A stretch of DNA of 64,000 nt from NCBI RefSeq assembly GCF_000235625.1, contig NZ_AGTR01000053.1, positions 62,001 through 126,000 on the forward strand, given 5' to 3'. The notes beneath the pieces are model-generated. The model worked only from the letters and a program-made list of their open reading frames with translations, did not search any database and was not told the origin of the DNA. The stretch comes from Marinobacter manganoxydans MnI7-9. GTDB taxonomy: Bacteria > Pseudomonadota > Gammaproteobacteria > Pseudomonadales > Oleiphilaceae. The position numbers and the translations under genes are program-made. Positions 50,309 to 58,929 of the stretch are shown piece after piece. The stretch's first letter is position 1. Every line of letters starts with the position of its first letter.

Positions 50309-51625
50309 ATGATTTCCTCCAGCCAGATTTCGCTTTTCCAGGACAGTTCCCGCCAGGTATCGGCTTTCGACAGCACGCAGCTCCGCATCAACCGGCAATC
50401 TGCCGCTGCGCCGCAGGCCAATGAGAACGCGGTTGGCTCAGAGTTAACGCTCATGCGCCAGGCTGCCTATCGTTACAGCAGCCAGGAGCAGCTCGCCTTC
50501 AGCGGCAGCAGCACCGTGACGGATGGCGGTCAGCAGAGCGTCTTTACCAGTGCGCAGCTTGCCGAGAAAACTTCAGAGTTGTTTCTGATGGGCCAGCAGG
50601 CACTGAGCGTTAGCCGTGCCGCGCTCGGTGGTGATGCGGGTGTCGAGGGTCGGGGCAGTCTCTCGGTTTCTGCCGGACGCTATATGTTTTACTCGGAGAG
50701 CGAATCCAGAAGCTTTGCCTCCACTGGCACCATCGCATTGGAGAATGGCGAGACCATCGACTTCACCCTCTCACTGCGACAGTCCCAGTCCCGGACCTAC
50801 GAGTACTCGGAACTGGTGCAGATTCAGGAACGGCCACTCACCGACCCTCTGGTGATCAACTTCGGCACTGCCACAGCCCGCCTGACCGATACCCTCTTCG
50901 AGTTCGACCTGAACGGTAACGGTGAAACCGGGCAGTTTGCCACCCTGGGCAGCGGTAGCGGCTACCTGGTGCTGGACCGAAATGGCAACGGCAAGGTGGA
51001 CGACGGCTCCGAACTGTTTGGTCCCCGGAGCGGCTCCGGCTTTGGCGAGCTGGCCCGGTTCGATGACGACGGTAACCGCTGGATTGATGCCAGTGATGAG
51101 ATCTTTAAATCGCTGTCCGTGTGGGTGCAAACCGCGGACGGCTCCCAGGCTTTGAAATCCCTGGAGGAAGTCGGGGTTCAGGCGCTGTACGTGGACAATG
51201 TAGAAGACCGCTTCACGCTGGCCAACAGTCAAGGTGTGCCGCTGGGCCAGATCAAGGGTTCGGGAATCTATCTGACGACCGACGGTGAGGTTCGCACCCT
51301 GGAAGAAATTGATCTTGCCGAGCAGAACACCGCCGACGCGCCGGCCGCCGAGACGGTACTGAGTCGCGACAGTGGCTCGCCGGATCGCGGTGGTAACGGT
51401 CTGGTTGAGGCCCGGGTGGAAGCGATCCGCTCCGCGCTTGAGAAGCTCAATGAAATCCGCGAGAAGCAGAAGGCATTTATCGAAGAGTCAAAGGATTCCG
51501 GTAAGCCGGAATCTCCCATCGTCGATTACCTGAAACTGATCGACAAGATGCGCTTGGAGATGCTGAACAGCCAGGATGAGAAGAAGCAGGCGGCGAGCCG
51601 GTATCTGGAGTTTGCCAGCTTGTAG
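50309..51625 (+). CDS. Large protein with EF-hand/dockerin-like calcium loops
   Basis: A ~438-residue protein with no signal peptide. I do not recognise the full architecture. The middle carries calcium-loop-like repeats: FDLNGNGETGQF, LVLDRNGNGKVDDGSELFG and RFDDDGNRWIDASDEIF (about residues 200-270), spaced like tandem EF-hand or dockerin loops. The N-terminal 150 residues are Ser/Gln-rich, and the C-terminus is a charged helix (EARVEAIRSALEKLNEI, EKQKAFIEESK). It resembles large proteins of unknown role in marine gammaproteobacteria. The start at 50309 is uncertain; a GTG at 50297 is in frame. A structured repeat follows the stop. Confidence 0.6.
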   Translation: MISSSQISLFQDSSRQVSAFDSTQLRINRQSAAAPQANENAVGSELTLMRQAAYRYSSQEQLAFSGSSTVTDGGQQSVFTSAQLAEKTSELFLMGQQALSVSRAALGGDAGVEGRGSLSVSAGRYMFYSESESRSFASTGTIALENGETIDFTLSLRQSQSRTYEYSELVQIQERPLTDPLVINFGTATARLTDTLFEFDLNGNGETGQFATLGSGSGYLVLDRNGNGKVDDGSELFGPRSGSGFGELARFDDDGNRWIDASDEIFKSLSVWVQTADGSQALKSLEEVGVQALYVDNVEDRFTLANSQGVPLGQIKGSGIYLTTDGEVRTLEEIDLAEQNTADAPAAETVLSRDSGSPDRGGNGLVEARVEAIRSALEKLNEIREKQKAFIEESKDSGKPESPIVDYLKLIDKMRLEMLNSQDEKKQAASRYLEFASL

Positions 51626-51651
51626 GGATTGACTCCGAGGCAGGTCCGGTC

Positions 51652-51744
51652 GGGGGCAAGGCTCCCAAAAATGTGCGGAGCCAGGGATGGCGGAGCCAAG
51701 CGTACACGGACGTATTCACAGCGTTTTTTGGGAGCCTTGCCCCC
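51652..51744. repeat. Structured intergenic repeat element, copy 2
   Basis: Perfect 20-base inverted arms (51652-51671, GGGGGCAAGGCTCCCAAAAA, and 51725-51744) flank a 53-base core without an ORF. On the reverse strand the core reads GCTTGGCTCCGCC, ATCCCTGGCTCCGCACA and TTTTTGG, matching pieces of the copy at 43742-43927 in the same order. It lies between a plus-strand stop (51625) and a minus-strand stop (51760), where a bidirectional terminator is expected. Confidence 0.8.
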
Positions 51745-51759
51745 GGCCGCGCCGTCTGT

Positions 51760-52533
51760 TTACTCCATGGAGGGCTTGGTCATTGGATTGGTATTTATCA
51801 GGGCCAGCTCTCCAATGCCGGGTAGTTTTACCCCCAACGCCAACGGGTTAATACCGAAAGAGAGGCCTAGAAGGTTCAATTCCAGTCCCTCGCGAATGCC
51901 TGCCAATACGCCAAAATACCCGCCCAGCGAGACCTGATAACCCGCGCCACCCGGAACCTCTGCGATAATACGGTCGCCGAGGTAGTCCTTGCCGATCGCG
52001 TGGTTCGGCAGAGCCACATCGAGACCCTCAACCTCCCTGATTACCCAGGCCACGAAGGTGTTGCTGTTGGGGCCGGGCCAGGCTTCGTATTCGGTCGGGT
52101 AGGGGTAGGACGCCACTGCCTGGTAGATGTCGGGAATCAGCTTTTCGGCTTCTTCGCCGCGGATATCGGCATAGAGGTCCGGCTTTGCACCGTACCAGTG
52201 TCTGTCGGGCTCACCGGGCCGTGAATTTACCACGTAGCTGCGCCAGCCAGTCACCTCATGAACCCGATAATGGCTGGCCCCTTTTTCCTTGGTGGCTATC
52301 CAGGTATGGACAGCAAAGTAACCTCGCCAACTCCAGGCCCGGGCGCCGTATACCTGAACGATGGCTTCCTCGGCCTGTTCTGGCAGAGGGGCAATTCGGG
52401 CGCTTTCCCGGGTGGCTGTTTGCCAGCTCTCGGCTCCCTGCAGGCTGCCACTGGTGGCCAGCAGAATCGGGCCAGCCAGCAGCAGGAGCACGGCGCCGAA
52501 GAACCAGCCGGTGTATCTGAAAAATCGTTTCAT
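51760..52533 (-). CDS. DUF3750 family protein
   Basis: A 257-residue protein with one N-terminal membrane helix (YTGWFFGAVLLLLAGPILLA) and a periplasmic domain. The family is recognised from RAWSWRGYFAVHTWIATKEKG, then HYRVHEVTGWRSYVV and AWPGPNSNTFVAWVIREV, then GAGYQVSLGGYFGVLAG. A possible His-based site exists (FAVHTWI, HYRVHEV). Function is unknown. It faces the dodecin gene divergently with a 192-base gap that includes a small GC-rich hairpin near 52620. Confidence 0.82.
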   Translation of the reverse strand: MKRFFRYTGWFFGAVLLLLAGPILLATSGSLQGAESWQTATRESARIAPLPEQAEEAIVQVYGARAWSWRGYFAVHTWIATKEKGASHYRVHEVTGWRSYVVNSRPGEPDRHWYGAKPDLYADIRGEEAEKLIPDIYQAVASYPYPTEYEAWPGPNSNTFVAWVIREVEGLDVALPNHAIGKDYLGDRIIAEVPGGAGYQVSLGGYFGVLAGIREGLELNLLGLSFGINPLALGVKLPGIGELALINTNPMTKPSME

Positions 52534-52725
52534 GAACTCAGTCCGAAGCGTGGGGTAGACGGGACCCTCTGAGTGACAGAAAGTTCCTCACGACTACCTG
52601 GATTATAGGGGACAGATACGCCAGCCGTGGGTTGGCGGATGAGGCTTGTACCGGTCTGTGGTTTGCCGTGAGGACGCTTGTCTTCTAGGCTCAGACATAC
52701 AAATCGCAATTCCCAGGAGGCTTTA

Positions 52726-52941
52726 ATGTCTGACCATCACGTGTACAAAAAAGTGGAAATTGTCGGGTCTTCCAAGAAAAGCATTGAAGACGCCATTGAG
52801 AATGCACTTGAGGAATGTGGTAAAAGCGTTCGCAACATGGAGTGGTTTGAGGTAACCGAAACCCGCGGCCATATCGTTGATGGCAAGGTGGGCCATTATC
52901 AGGTCGTAATGAAAGTCGGTTTCCGTATCGCCAACAGCTGA
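52726..52941 (+). CDS. Dodecin family flavin-binding protein
   Basis: A 71-residue small protein. The dodecin order is plain: HHVYKKVEIVGSSKKSIEDAI, then NMEWFEVTETRGHI (the stacking Trp in W-F-E-V-T), then VGHYQVVMKVGFRI. Twelve copies form a hollow shell that stores flavin. AGGAGGCTTTA before the ATG at 52726 decides the start over an upstream in-frame codon. It stands alone and ends 12 bases before the end of the convergent gene. Confidence 0.93.
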   Translation: MSDHHVYKKVEIVGSSKKSIEDAIENALEECGKSVRNMEWFEVTETRGHIVDGKVGHYQVVMKVGFRIANS

Positions 52942-52952
52942 ACAGGCGCTCC

Positions 52953-53618
52953 CTAGTTACTGCGAATTGCCCGGTGCCGAATGGACGAGACCAGCTGGTT
53001 CATCAGCTCCCGGGCCTCGCCCTCGTGCAGGCTGTGGCATTTGTCCTGCAAGACCCGGCGATCGTGATTGGATGAGTCGCTAGGGACATCTTTTAGCAGG
53101 TCCAGATACTGGCAGGCCGCAAGGTGCGCCTTGATCTCGGCATCAATCAGCCGGGTAACCAGTTCATCGACGGACTCTGTGCAGAAGGGGCGGTTCCGGT
53201 TAAGCAGCTCTCGGGCCTCCAGGGCCGCATTGCGAGCTTCCAGTCTGAGTTCGCCGGCCGCTTCGCCGCCTTCAACCGCCCTCAGGAACATGCCCAGGCG
53301 TTCATGAAGATTCCATACCTGTGGCCAGATCCTGGCGTAGGCTTCCACTTCTTTCTGATAGCGGGCTTCTTCAACTGGGGAGCCTGAAGCGCCATTGCCG
53401 GACTCACCCGGACGATTGAATTGTGCTACCCGTATGTCGTCAACTTCCCGCCACAGCGTATCGGAATGCTCCCGTAATGCGGTCAACTGGTCCTCGCTAC
53501 GCCGGCGAGCGCCCGATCCGATGAACAGGGCAATCACGGCCAGGCCCAGGGCGGCCGCTGAAAGCAGAAGCGGCAGGCCGCCTGCCGATAACATGCTCCA
53601 CAATGGGTCTGTATCCAT
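52953..53618 (-). CDS. Single-pass membrane protein of unknown function
   Basis: A 221-residue protein. One helix lies near residues 13-33 (LPLLLSAAALGLAVIALFIG), followed by basic residues (GARRRSEDQL) and a long helical cytoplasmic part (VEEARYQKEVEAYARIWPQV, EGGEAAGELRLEARNAALEA). I do not recognise a domain; the helical content resembles coiled-coil signalling proteins but no catalytic motif is seen. It is separated by 48 bases from the downstream end of the FemAB-like gene. Confidence 0.65.
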   Translation of the reverse strand: MDTDPLWSMLSAGGLPLLLSAAALGLAVIALFIGSGARRRSEDQLTALREHSDTLWREVDDIRVAQFNRPGESGNGASGSPVEEARYQKEVEAYARIWPQVWNLHERLGMFLRAVEGGEAAGELRLEARNAALEARELLNRNRPFCTESVDELVTRLIDAEIKAHLAACQYLDLLKDVPSDSSNHDRRVLQDKCHSLHEGEARELMNQLVSSIRHRAIRSN

Positions 53619-53666
53619 GGTGTCTGACCCCCGCGTAAATCCAGTCTGGGTCTATCAGTATAGAAG

Positions 53667-54833
53667 TTAATCCGGCGTCTGCTGTCGGAAGGGCAGGGCG
53701 GATTCCGCATCGCTGAAATAAGCACGCACGTGGTCCGCCTCCTCTCGGGTGAAGTTTTCTATGGCTTCGCGGAAGCCGGGGTGCAGAACGCCATGCCAGG
53801 AGTGGGTGATTACCGGCTCAAAGCCACGTACCAGTTTGTGTTCGCCCTGGGCGCCGGCATCAATATGGCTGAGGCCGAGGTCCATCGCCAGTTCGATGCC
53901 CTGGTAGTAGCAGGTTTCAAAGTGCAGGTGGTTATATTCGTCAAGGCAACCCCAGTAACGCCCGTAGAGGGTGGTTTTGCCCGCCAGGAACAGGGCACCG
54001 GCAATCATTTCGCCCTCGCGCACTGCCATCACCAGATGTACGTGTTCGGGTAGCTGTTCCAGAAGCAGCTCAAAGAATCGCTTGTTGAGGTAAGGTCGTT
54101 GGCCCCGTTTCAGATAAGTCGCCTGGTAAAACACATAGAACGCGGAAAGCACGTGCTCCGGAATATCCCGGCCATGAAAGCGTGTAAAGGAAATTCCCTG
54201 GTCCGCAACCTGGCGACGTTCCTTGCGGATGGACTTGCGCTTGCGGGAAGTCAGCGCCGCCAGGAAGTCCTCGAAATTACGGTAATCATGGTTATGCCAG
54301 TGGAACTGGCATCCGATGCGATGTAAGGCCTGCTCGTGTTGAAGCAGCTCCTGGTCCTCTTTGCCGGGAAACAGCAGGTGCCAGGAGTGGGCTCCCAGTT
54401 CATCGGTCAGCCTGTCCAACAGGTGATGAACCTGTTCCGGTACCAGCTGTTGTCGAATGTCCGGATCCAGCAGCAGCCTTGGGCCTGAGGATGGCGTGAA
54501 GGGAATGGCGATCAGTAATTTTGGATAGTACGCCAGCCCATGCCGCTGGTATGCATCGGCCCAGGCCCAGTCAAACACATATTCCCCCATGGAGTGGCTC
54601 TTCAGAAAAGCCGGCGCAAGGCCGACGATTCTGCCAGCCTTTCGGAACACGAGGTGACGTGGCGACCACCCGGTCTCCGGGGATGTGCATCCGGACGCTT
54701 CCAGTGCCTGGAAAAACTCGTAACGAAGAAATGGATTGCTATGCCCAGCCAGCCGCTCCCACTCAGGGGCGGGAATATCATTGATGCTGGTGCAGGTTTC
54801 CAGTGTGAGAGTCGCTGGTCCGGGTTCTGACAT
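53667..54833 (-). CDS. FemAB-like GNAT-fold protein (DUF482)
   Basis: A 388-residue protein of the DUF482/FemAB-like group. The start at 54833 (MSEPGPATL) is chosen over an upstream in-frame ATG at 54920. Family features are HSNPFLRYEFFQALEASGC, the VFDWAWADAYQRHGLAYYPK block, and the later RKRKSIRKERRQ and GRYWGCLDEYNHLHFETCYYQ region (in pieces). Fem-like proteins transfer amino acids from tRNA to peptides; the DUF482 branch is uncharacterised. It diverges from the two-component operon at 55007. Confidence 0.8.
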   Translation of the reverse strand: MSEPGPATLTLETCTSINDIPAPEWERLAGHSNPFLRYEFFQALEASGCTSPETGWSPRHLVFRKAGRIVGLAPAFLKSHSMGEYVFDWAWADAYQRHGLAYYPKLLIAIPFTPSSGPRLLLDPDIRQQLVPEQVHHLLDRLTDELGAHSWHLLFPGKEDQELLQHEQALHRIGCQFHWHNHDYRNFEDFLAALTSRKRKSIRKERRQVADQGISFTRFHGRDIPEHVLSAFYVFYQATYLKRGQRPYLNKRFFELLLEQLPEHVHLVMAVREGEMIAGALFLAGKTTLYGRYWGCLDEYNHLHFETCYYQGIELAMDLGLSHIDAGAQGEHKLVRGFEPVITHSWHGVLHPGFREAIENFTREEADHVRAYFSDAESALPFRQQTPD

Positions 54834-55006
54834 GGTGAGGGAAAACTCCTTTATGTACCCGATACCATACGTCAGAAGACGGCTTTTGATCACCCCGGGG
54901 TCAGTGTAAAGGTTCTGCAAAGTGGCCTGGCCCGAATCAGTGGTTTGCGGGTAGCGTGTTAGACTTCAGCAGCAACTGTGGTCGGCACGACAGGTGGAGA
55001 AGCGAC

Positions 55007-55693
55007 ATGCAGAACAGGGTGTTACTGGTCGAGGACGATGATGAATTGCGGGAATTGCTTGCCCGTTACCTGACCAATCAGGGATTTACCATTCGGGAAG
55101 CTGCCAATGGCCGGGACGGCCTCGCCCTGGCGCTGGGTCAGGACTGCGATATTGTCGTGCTGGACATCATGCTGCCGGATATCAGTGGCCTCGAGGTGTT
55201 GCGGGAACTGAGGGCAGAGACCCATCTGCCCGTGGTATTACTGACCGCCCGGGGCGACGAAACGGATCGAATCGTCGGTTTCGAGGTTGGTGCCGATGAC
55301 TATATTCCCAAACCCTGTAATCCGCGCGAGCTGGTGGCCCGGCTGCAGGCGCTTTTGCGGCGGATTGCCTGGGACCAGAAAACCGAAGTCAATGCGGCCC
55401 GGACCTATGGCGACCTACGTGTCGAGCCGGGCCATCGCCGAATTTACCAGAATGATGTGGCGATGGAGTTGACCGCCACCGAGTACGAGGTTCTGCAGGT
55501 TCTTCTGGCACACGCAGGCAGCGTGGTCCGCAAAACCGATCTCATGCAATGGGCGCTGGGCCGGCGCCTTGAAGCTTACGACCGCACCCTTGATATGCAC
55601 ATCAGTAACCTTCGCAAAAAACTGGGCAACGACGACCCGCCCCGTATCGAAACCGTTAGGGGGCTGGGGTACAGCTATCGGGTGCCAGAATGA
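55007..55693 (+). CDS. OmpR family response regulator
   Basis: A 228-residue regulator with an N-terminal receiver domain and a C-terminal winged helix. The phosphoacceptor is D53 in VVLDIMLPD; the acidic pocket reads LLVEDDDEL, and the conserved Lys is in DYIPKPCNPREL. The DNA-binding part starts near LRVEPGHRRIYQND and ends RTLDMHISNLRKKLGNDDPPRI (in pieces). The start at 55007 follows GGTGGAGAAGCGAC. Its stop overlaps the kinase start by four bases, so the pair is one operon. The stimulus is unknown. Confidence 0.92.
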   Translation: MQNRVLLVEDDDELRELLARYLTNQGFTIREAANGRDGLALALGQDCDIVVLDIMLPDISGLEVLRELRAETHLPVVLLTARGDETDRIVGFEVGADDYIPKPCNPRELVARLQALLRRIAWDQKTEVNAARTYGDLRVEPGHRRIYQNDVAMELTATEYEVLQVLLAHAGSVVRKTDLMQWALGRRLEAYDRTLDMHISNLRKKLGNDDPPRIETVRGLGYSYRVPE

Positions 55694-57012
55694 AACAGCG
55701 GCCCATGTTCCCTCTGTTCTGGCGGATCTTCCTGTCGATCTGGCTGGCTATGGCGGTCACCGTGGTGGCCAGTAACCTTGCAACCAGGATGCTTCTGGAC
55801 CGGGAGCGGGAAGCCATCGAGCGCCAGGCAGGTCTAAGGGATCTGGCCGAAGAAGCTATCGCAATTCGCGAGGCCGGCGACCGTGGCGAAGCGTGGCGTT
55901 TTCTGCGGGACGAAGGCGAGCGTCTTGAACTGTTTCTGGTGTTGCTCGAACAGGATGAAAACGATGGCAAGCTGCCCTCGTTCATCCGCGACCGCATGAA
56001 ATCCGGCTGGTACCCGCAGAAACCCGCGGTACTGGACGTTGGCGGCGGTTACCGGTTGGTGGCCTGGCCACGGGTGCAGGGCGCCGGCTGGCTCAACCCG
56101 AGATTCTTCAGGGCCATCGAGCTCGGGCTGGCCCTGCTGATGATTTCACTGGCGTGCTGGTGGATCGCCCGCCTGGTATCGCGACCGTTGAAACACATGG
56201 AAAGCACCGCCCAGGCGATTGCGGCCGGTGATAATTCTCTGAGAGTCAGCGAAAAGATCGCCCAACGCCGGGATGAGGTGGGGCAACTGGCCACGGCTTT
56301 CAATGCCATGACCGAACAGCTCTGCAGTCTGCTGGAACGCCAGAAACATCTGCTTCGGGATATTTCCCACGATTTGCGAACGCCGCTCACCCGCCAGCGT
56401 ATAGCCATTGAGCTGGCAAACGAGGCCGGTGCAGATGAAGAGCTGATGGCCAGCATTCTGCGCCAGAACGAACGGCTTGAAACCATGACCGGTCAGATAC
56501 TGACGTTATACCGGGTTACCGAAGCCGGCGGCGATATCGAGCGCGAGCCCCTCCGGCTGGTGCATGTGATCAATCAGGTTCTCAAGGATGCAGCGGACTA
56601 TGCCGAACACCAGGGTGTGGACTGCAAACTCGTGGTGTCGCCGGAAAGTTCAAGGGCGTCGGTGCTGGGTGATGAAGGGCTTTTACAGCGAGCCATCGAC
56701 AACATCCTGCAGAATGCCCTCGACCACACGCCACCTGGCAGGGCTGTTCATCTGGCCGTGACGGTGGCCGATGACTGGTTGACGCTAACGGTTGATGACG
56801 AGGGGCCGGGCGTTCCGGATGAGCTGATCGGCCAGCTTTTCGAGCCGTTCTTCCGCGCAGACAAGTCTCGCGGGGGCACGGGCTGGGGGCTTGGCCTGGC
56901 CATTGCCAGAGACATCGTAGCGGCCCACGATGGCGTGATCGGGGCAGCAGCGGGAGAAACTGGCGGCTTACGGGTGACGCTTCGCCTTCCGGTGTTTTTC
57001 GGGGGCGGCTGA
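55690..57012 (+). CDS. Sensor histidine kinase
   Basis: A 440-residue inner-membrane kinase. TM1 is at ~10-30 (LFWRIFLSIWLAMAVTVVAS), a ~105-residue periplasmic part follows, and TM2 is near 143-162 (ELGLALLMISLACWWIARL). A HAMP domain lies at ~160-215. The phosphoacceptor is H227 in DISHDLRTPLTRQRIAIE. The ATPase domain has NILQNALDHTP, DDEGPGVPDE and GWGLGLAIARDIV, so all boxes are present. It pairs with the OmpR-type regulator just upstream. The last residues (LPVFFGGG) have no extra domain. A small antisense ORF overlaps its 3' end. Confidence 0.92.
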   Translation: MKQRPMFPLFWRIFLSIWLAMAVTVVASNLATRMLLDREREAIERQAGLRDLAEEAIAIREAGDRGEAWRFLRDEGERLELFLVLLEQDENDGKLPSFIRDRMKSGWYPQKPAVLDVGGGYRLVAWPRVQGAGWLNPRFFRAIELGLALLMISLACWWIARLVSRPLKHMESTAQAIAAGDNSLRVSEKIAQRRDEVGQLATAFNAMTEQLCSLLERQKHLLRDISHDLRTPLTRQRIAIELANEAGADEELMASILRQNERLETMTGQILTLYRVTEAGGDIEREPLRLVHVINQVLKDAADYAEHQGVDCKLVVSPESSRASVLGDEGLLQRAIDNILQNALDHTPPGRAVHLAVTVADDWLTLTVDDEGPGVPDELIGQLFEPFFRADKSRGGTGWGLGLAIARDIVAAHDGVIGAAAGETGGLRVTLRLPVFFGGG

Positions 57013-57168
57013 CTCCGGCTCCGGGTCGGAAGGTTTCAGTTTTTCGGCGCCGGAAAAGTCGATACCCTCCTGCAGCTCGTCTTCGTCAAAGCGGATTCCG
57101 CAGGCCGCTTTCCGAATCTTCGCGGGCTTTGCCGTGCCCGGGTTGTTGTATTCGTCTTCAGAGGCCAT
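56968..57168 (-). CDS. Possible small 66-residue acidic/basic protein
   Basis: A short ORF starting MASEDEYNNPG, then KIRKAACGIRFDEDELQEGI and ending PEKHRKAKRHP. It fills the otherwise empty space between the kinase and YigZ genes, overlaps the kinase 3' end by 45 bases in antisense, and is divergent from the YigZ gene. It is disordered-looking and highly charged. The ribosome-binding site is weak, so I treat it as tentative. Confidence 0.45.
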   Translation of the reverse strand: MASEDEYNNPGTAKPAKIRKAACGIRFDEDELQEGIDFSGAEKLKPSDPEPESAAPEKHRKAKRHP

Positions 57169-57180
57169 AGGTCGTTGTCC

Positions 57181-57786
57181 ATGAAAAAAGATTACCCCGT
57201 TCCGGCAGGATACCTTGAGCGTGAAACGGAAGTGAAGAAAAGCCGGTTCATTGCCCGGGTAGCCCCGGTGAGTTCGCGGGAGGAGGTGAAGGACTGGCTG
57301 GAACAGGCCCACCAGGACCACCCGGACGCCCGGCATATCTGCTGGGCCTACCAGATCGGGCGTCCCGGTTCTGCCGCCGAAGCTGGTATGAACGATGATG
57401 GTGAACCGTCCGGAACGGCCGGAAAGCCGATTCTCAACGTGATTCAGCACAAGGATATGGGGGATGTGCTGGTGATGGTGGTCCGGTACTTTGGTGGCAT
57501 CAAACTGGGCGCAGGTGGCCTGGTGCGAGCCTATGCCGGAGCTGCAGAGAGCGTGCTGTCGGCTGTTGATCGGGTGGTCCAGAAGCCCATGGTGGACGTG
57601 CTGGTGCTCCTGTCATTTGCTGACGAGCAACCGCTGCGGCACTGGTGTGAGATGAACGGGGCATCGGTGGAATCGGTGGATTACGGGGCCTCGGTACGGG
57701 CTGGTGTTCTGGTCCCCGAGGATCAGGTCGAGGCATTCGGAGCCTTCTGCGATGCCCATAAACTGGATTACAGTTTAGAAAGGTGA
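57181..57786 (+). CDS. YigZ/IMPACT family protein
   Basis: A 201-residue protein of the IMPACT/YigZ family. KSRFIARVAPVSSREEV begins the N-terminal domain, HICWAYQIG and NDDGEPSGTAGKPILNVI are family blocks (the GEPSGTAG signature), and VRYFGGIKLGAGGLVRAYAGAA follows. The C-terminal DUF1949 part continues to the end. The function is not defined in bacteria. The ATG at 57181 is chosen over an in-frame TTG at 57175. Confidence 0.88.
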   Translation: MKKDYPVPAGYLERETEVKKSRFIARVAPVSSREEVKDWLEQAHQDHPDARHICWAYQIGRPGSAAEAGMNDDGEPSGTAGKPILNVIQHKDMGDVLVMVVRYFGGIKLGAGGLVRAYAGAAESVLSAVDRVVQKPMVDVLVLLSFADEQPLRHWCEMNGASVESVDYGASVRAGVLVPEDQVEAFGAFCDAHKLDYSLER

Positions 57787-57864
57787 CGGATCCCGGGGGC
57801 ATCGTTGTGCGTCTGCGAGGCGTATACTGTTCGTAAATCTGAGTCTCAATCGAGGACAGGAATC

Positions 57865-58395
57865 ATGATGCGTTTTCTGATGTTAGCGGTTGTTGCACTG
57901 GCCATGACCGGTTGTGCCAGCAACGTGGTGACCGACTACAACTCTTCCGTGGTTTTCGGTAATTATGCCTCCTGGGCGTTTGCCGGTGGCACCGATTCGT
58001 CTTCCTTTACCTCACTCGACGGCACTCGGGTGCGCAGTGCCGTTGAGCGAGAGTTGAATCGCAAAGCGCTGAAACAGGTCCCTGAAGCAGAGGCCGACTT
58101 GCTGGTGAGCTGGCAGATCGTGCCCGAGGAGCGTCTTGAGCAGACGGGGCTGGGACTCGGATTTGGTTTTGGTAGCGGGAATTTCGGCTGGGCCCTGTCT
58201 GCGCCGCCACCCGTACGTGAAATTGAAGAGGGAAAGCTGGTTGTAGAGCTGGCAGACAGCAAGTCGAAAGAAGTTGTCTGGCGCGCCGCCAGTCGGCGCT
58301 ATCTCAATGAAAACCAGTCACCCGAGACCCGAAGAGAACTGATCGACGAGGTCGTGGCCGAAATGTTTACCAAGTATCCTCCTGGTCTCGATTGA
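57865..58395 (+). CDS. DUF4136 family lipoprotein
   Basis: A 176-residue lipoprotein. Signal and lipobox are at the start (MRFLMLAVVALAMTGCASN, lipid on the Cys). The mature domain (SVVFGNYASWAFAGG, VRSAVERELNRKALKQVPEAEADLLVSWQIV in pieces, then GKLVVELADSKSKEVVWRAAS) fits DUF4136. AGGACAGGAATC precedes the start. Such lipoproteins sit on the outer membrane with unknown role. It is followed after 34 bases by the SUI1-type gene. Confidence 0.85.
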   Translation: MMRFLMLAVVALAMTGCASNVVTDYNSSVVFGNYASWAFAGGTDSSSFTSLDGTRVRSAVERELNRKALKQVPEAEADLLVSWQIVPEERLEQTGLGLGFGFGSGNFGWALSAPPPVREIEEGKLVVELADSKSKEVVWRAASRRYLNENQSPETRRELIDEVVAEMFTKYPPGLD

Positions 58396-58429
58396 AGGCG
58401 TTACAAGACAGGAATAGCACGGAGACAGA

Positions 58430-58786
58430 ATGAAGAAGCGATCTGAGGGCGGTCTGGTTTTTTCGACCGAGCAGGGGCGTATGTGCCCGGATTGCCGTAA
58501 CCCCGTGAATGAATGTACCTGCGTTACATCATCACGGCCTGCCGGGGATGGCATTGTCAGAGTGAGCCGGGAGACCAAGGGTCGCAAGGGTAAGGGTGTC
58601 ACCCTGATTACCGGCATTCCACTGGACGACAAAGAACTGAAAGCCTATGCCAAGGTGTTGAAAGCCAAATGCGGCACCGGTGGCACGGTAAAAGATGGTG
58701 TGGTCGAAATCCAGGGCGACCAGCGGGATCTTCTGGTTCCGCTGCTTGAGCAGAAGGGGTGGACGGTTAAGCGCGCCGGTGGCTGA
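58430..58786 (+). CDS. SUI1/YciH family translation factor
   Basis: A 118-residue protein with the bacterial SUI1 (YciH) arrangement. An N-terminal zinc-type CPDCRNPVNECTC motif is followed by VRVSRETKGRKGKGVTLITGI and the AKCGTGGTVKDGVVEIQGDQ block, which is the eIF1-like fold signature. YciH is thought to affect start-site fidelity. GGAGACAGA precedes the ATG at 58430. The gene is monocistronic-looking, and dadA begins 144 bases later. Confidence 0.9.
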   Translation: MKKRSEGGLVFSTEQGRMCPDCRNPVNECTCVTSSRPAGDGIVRVSRETKGRKGKGVTLITGIPLDDKELKAYAKVLKAKCGTGGTVKDGVVEIQGDQRDLLVPLLEQKGWTVKRAGG

Positions 58787-58929
58787 TGGTATAACACGCA
58801 AATCCCCCACGCTCACGTTACAATAGAGCCCGCGTTAACAAATCCCGAGTTTCATACCAACCGGAATCTGCCCAGAAATCCCTGCAATTATGCCGTTGGA
58901 TGGCGGATTCTGTTCGACCGGAGGCAAGC

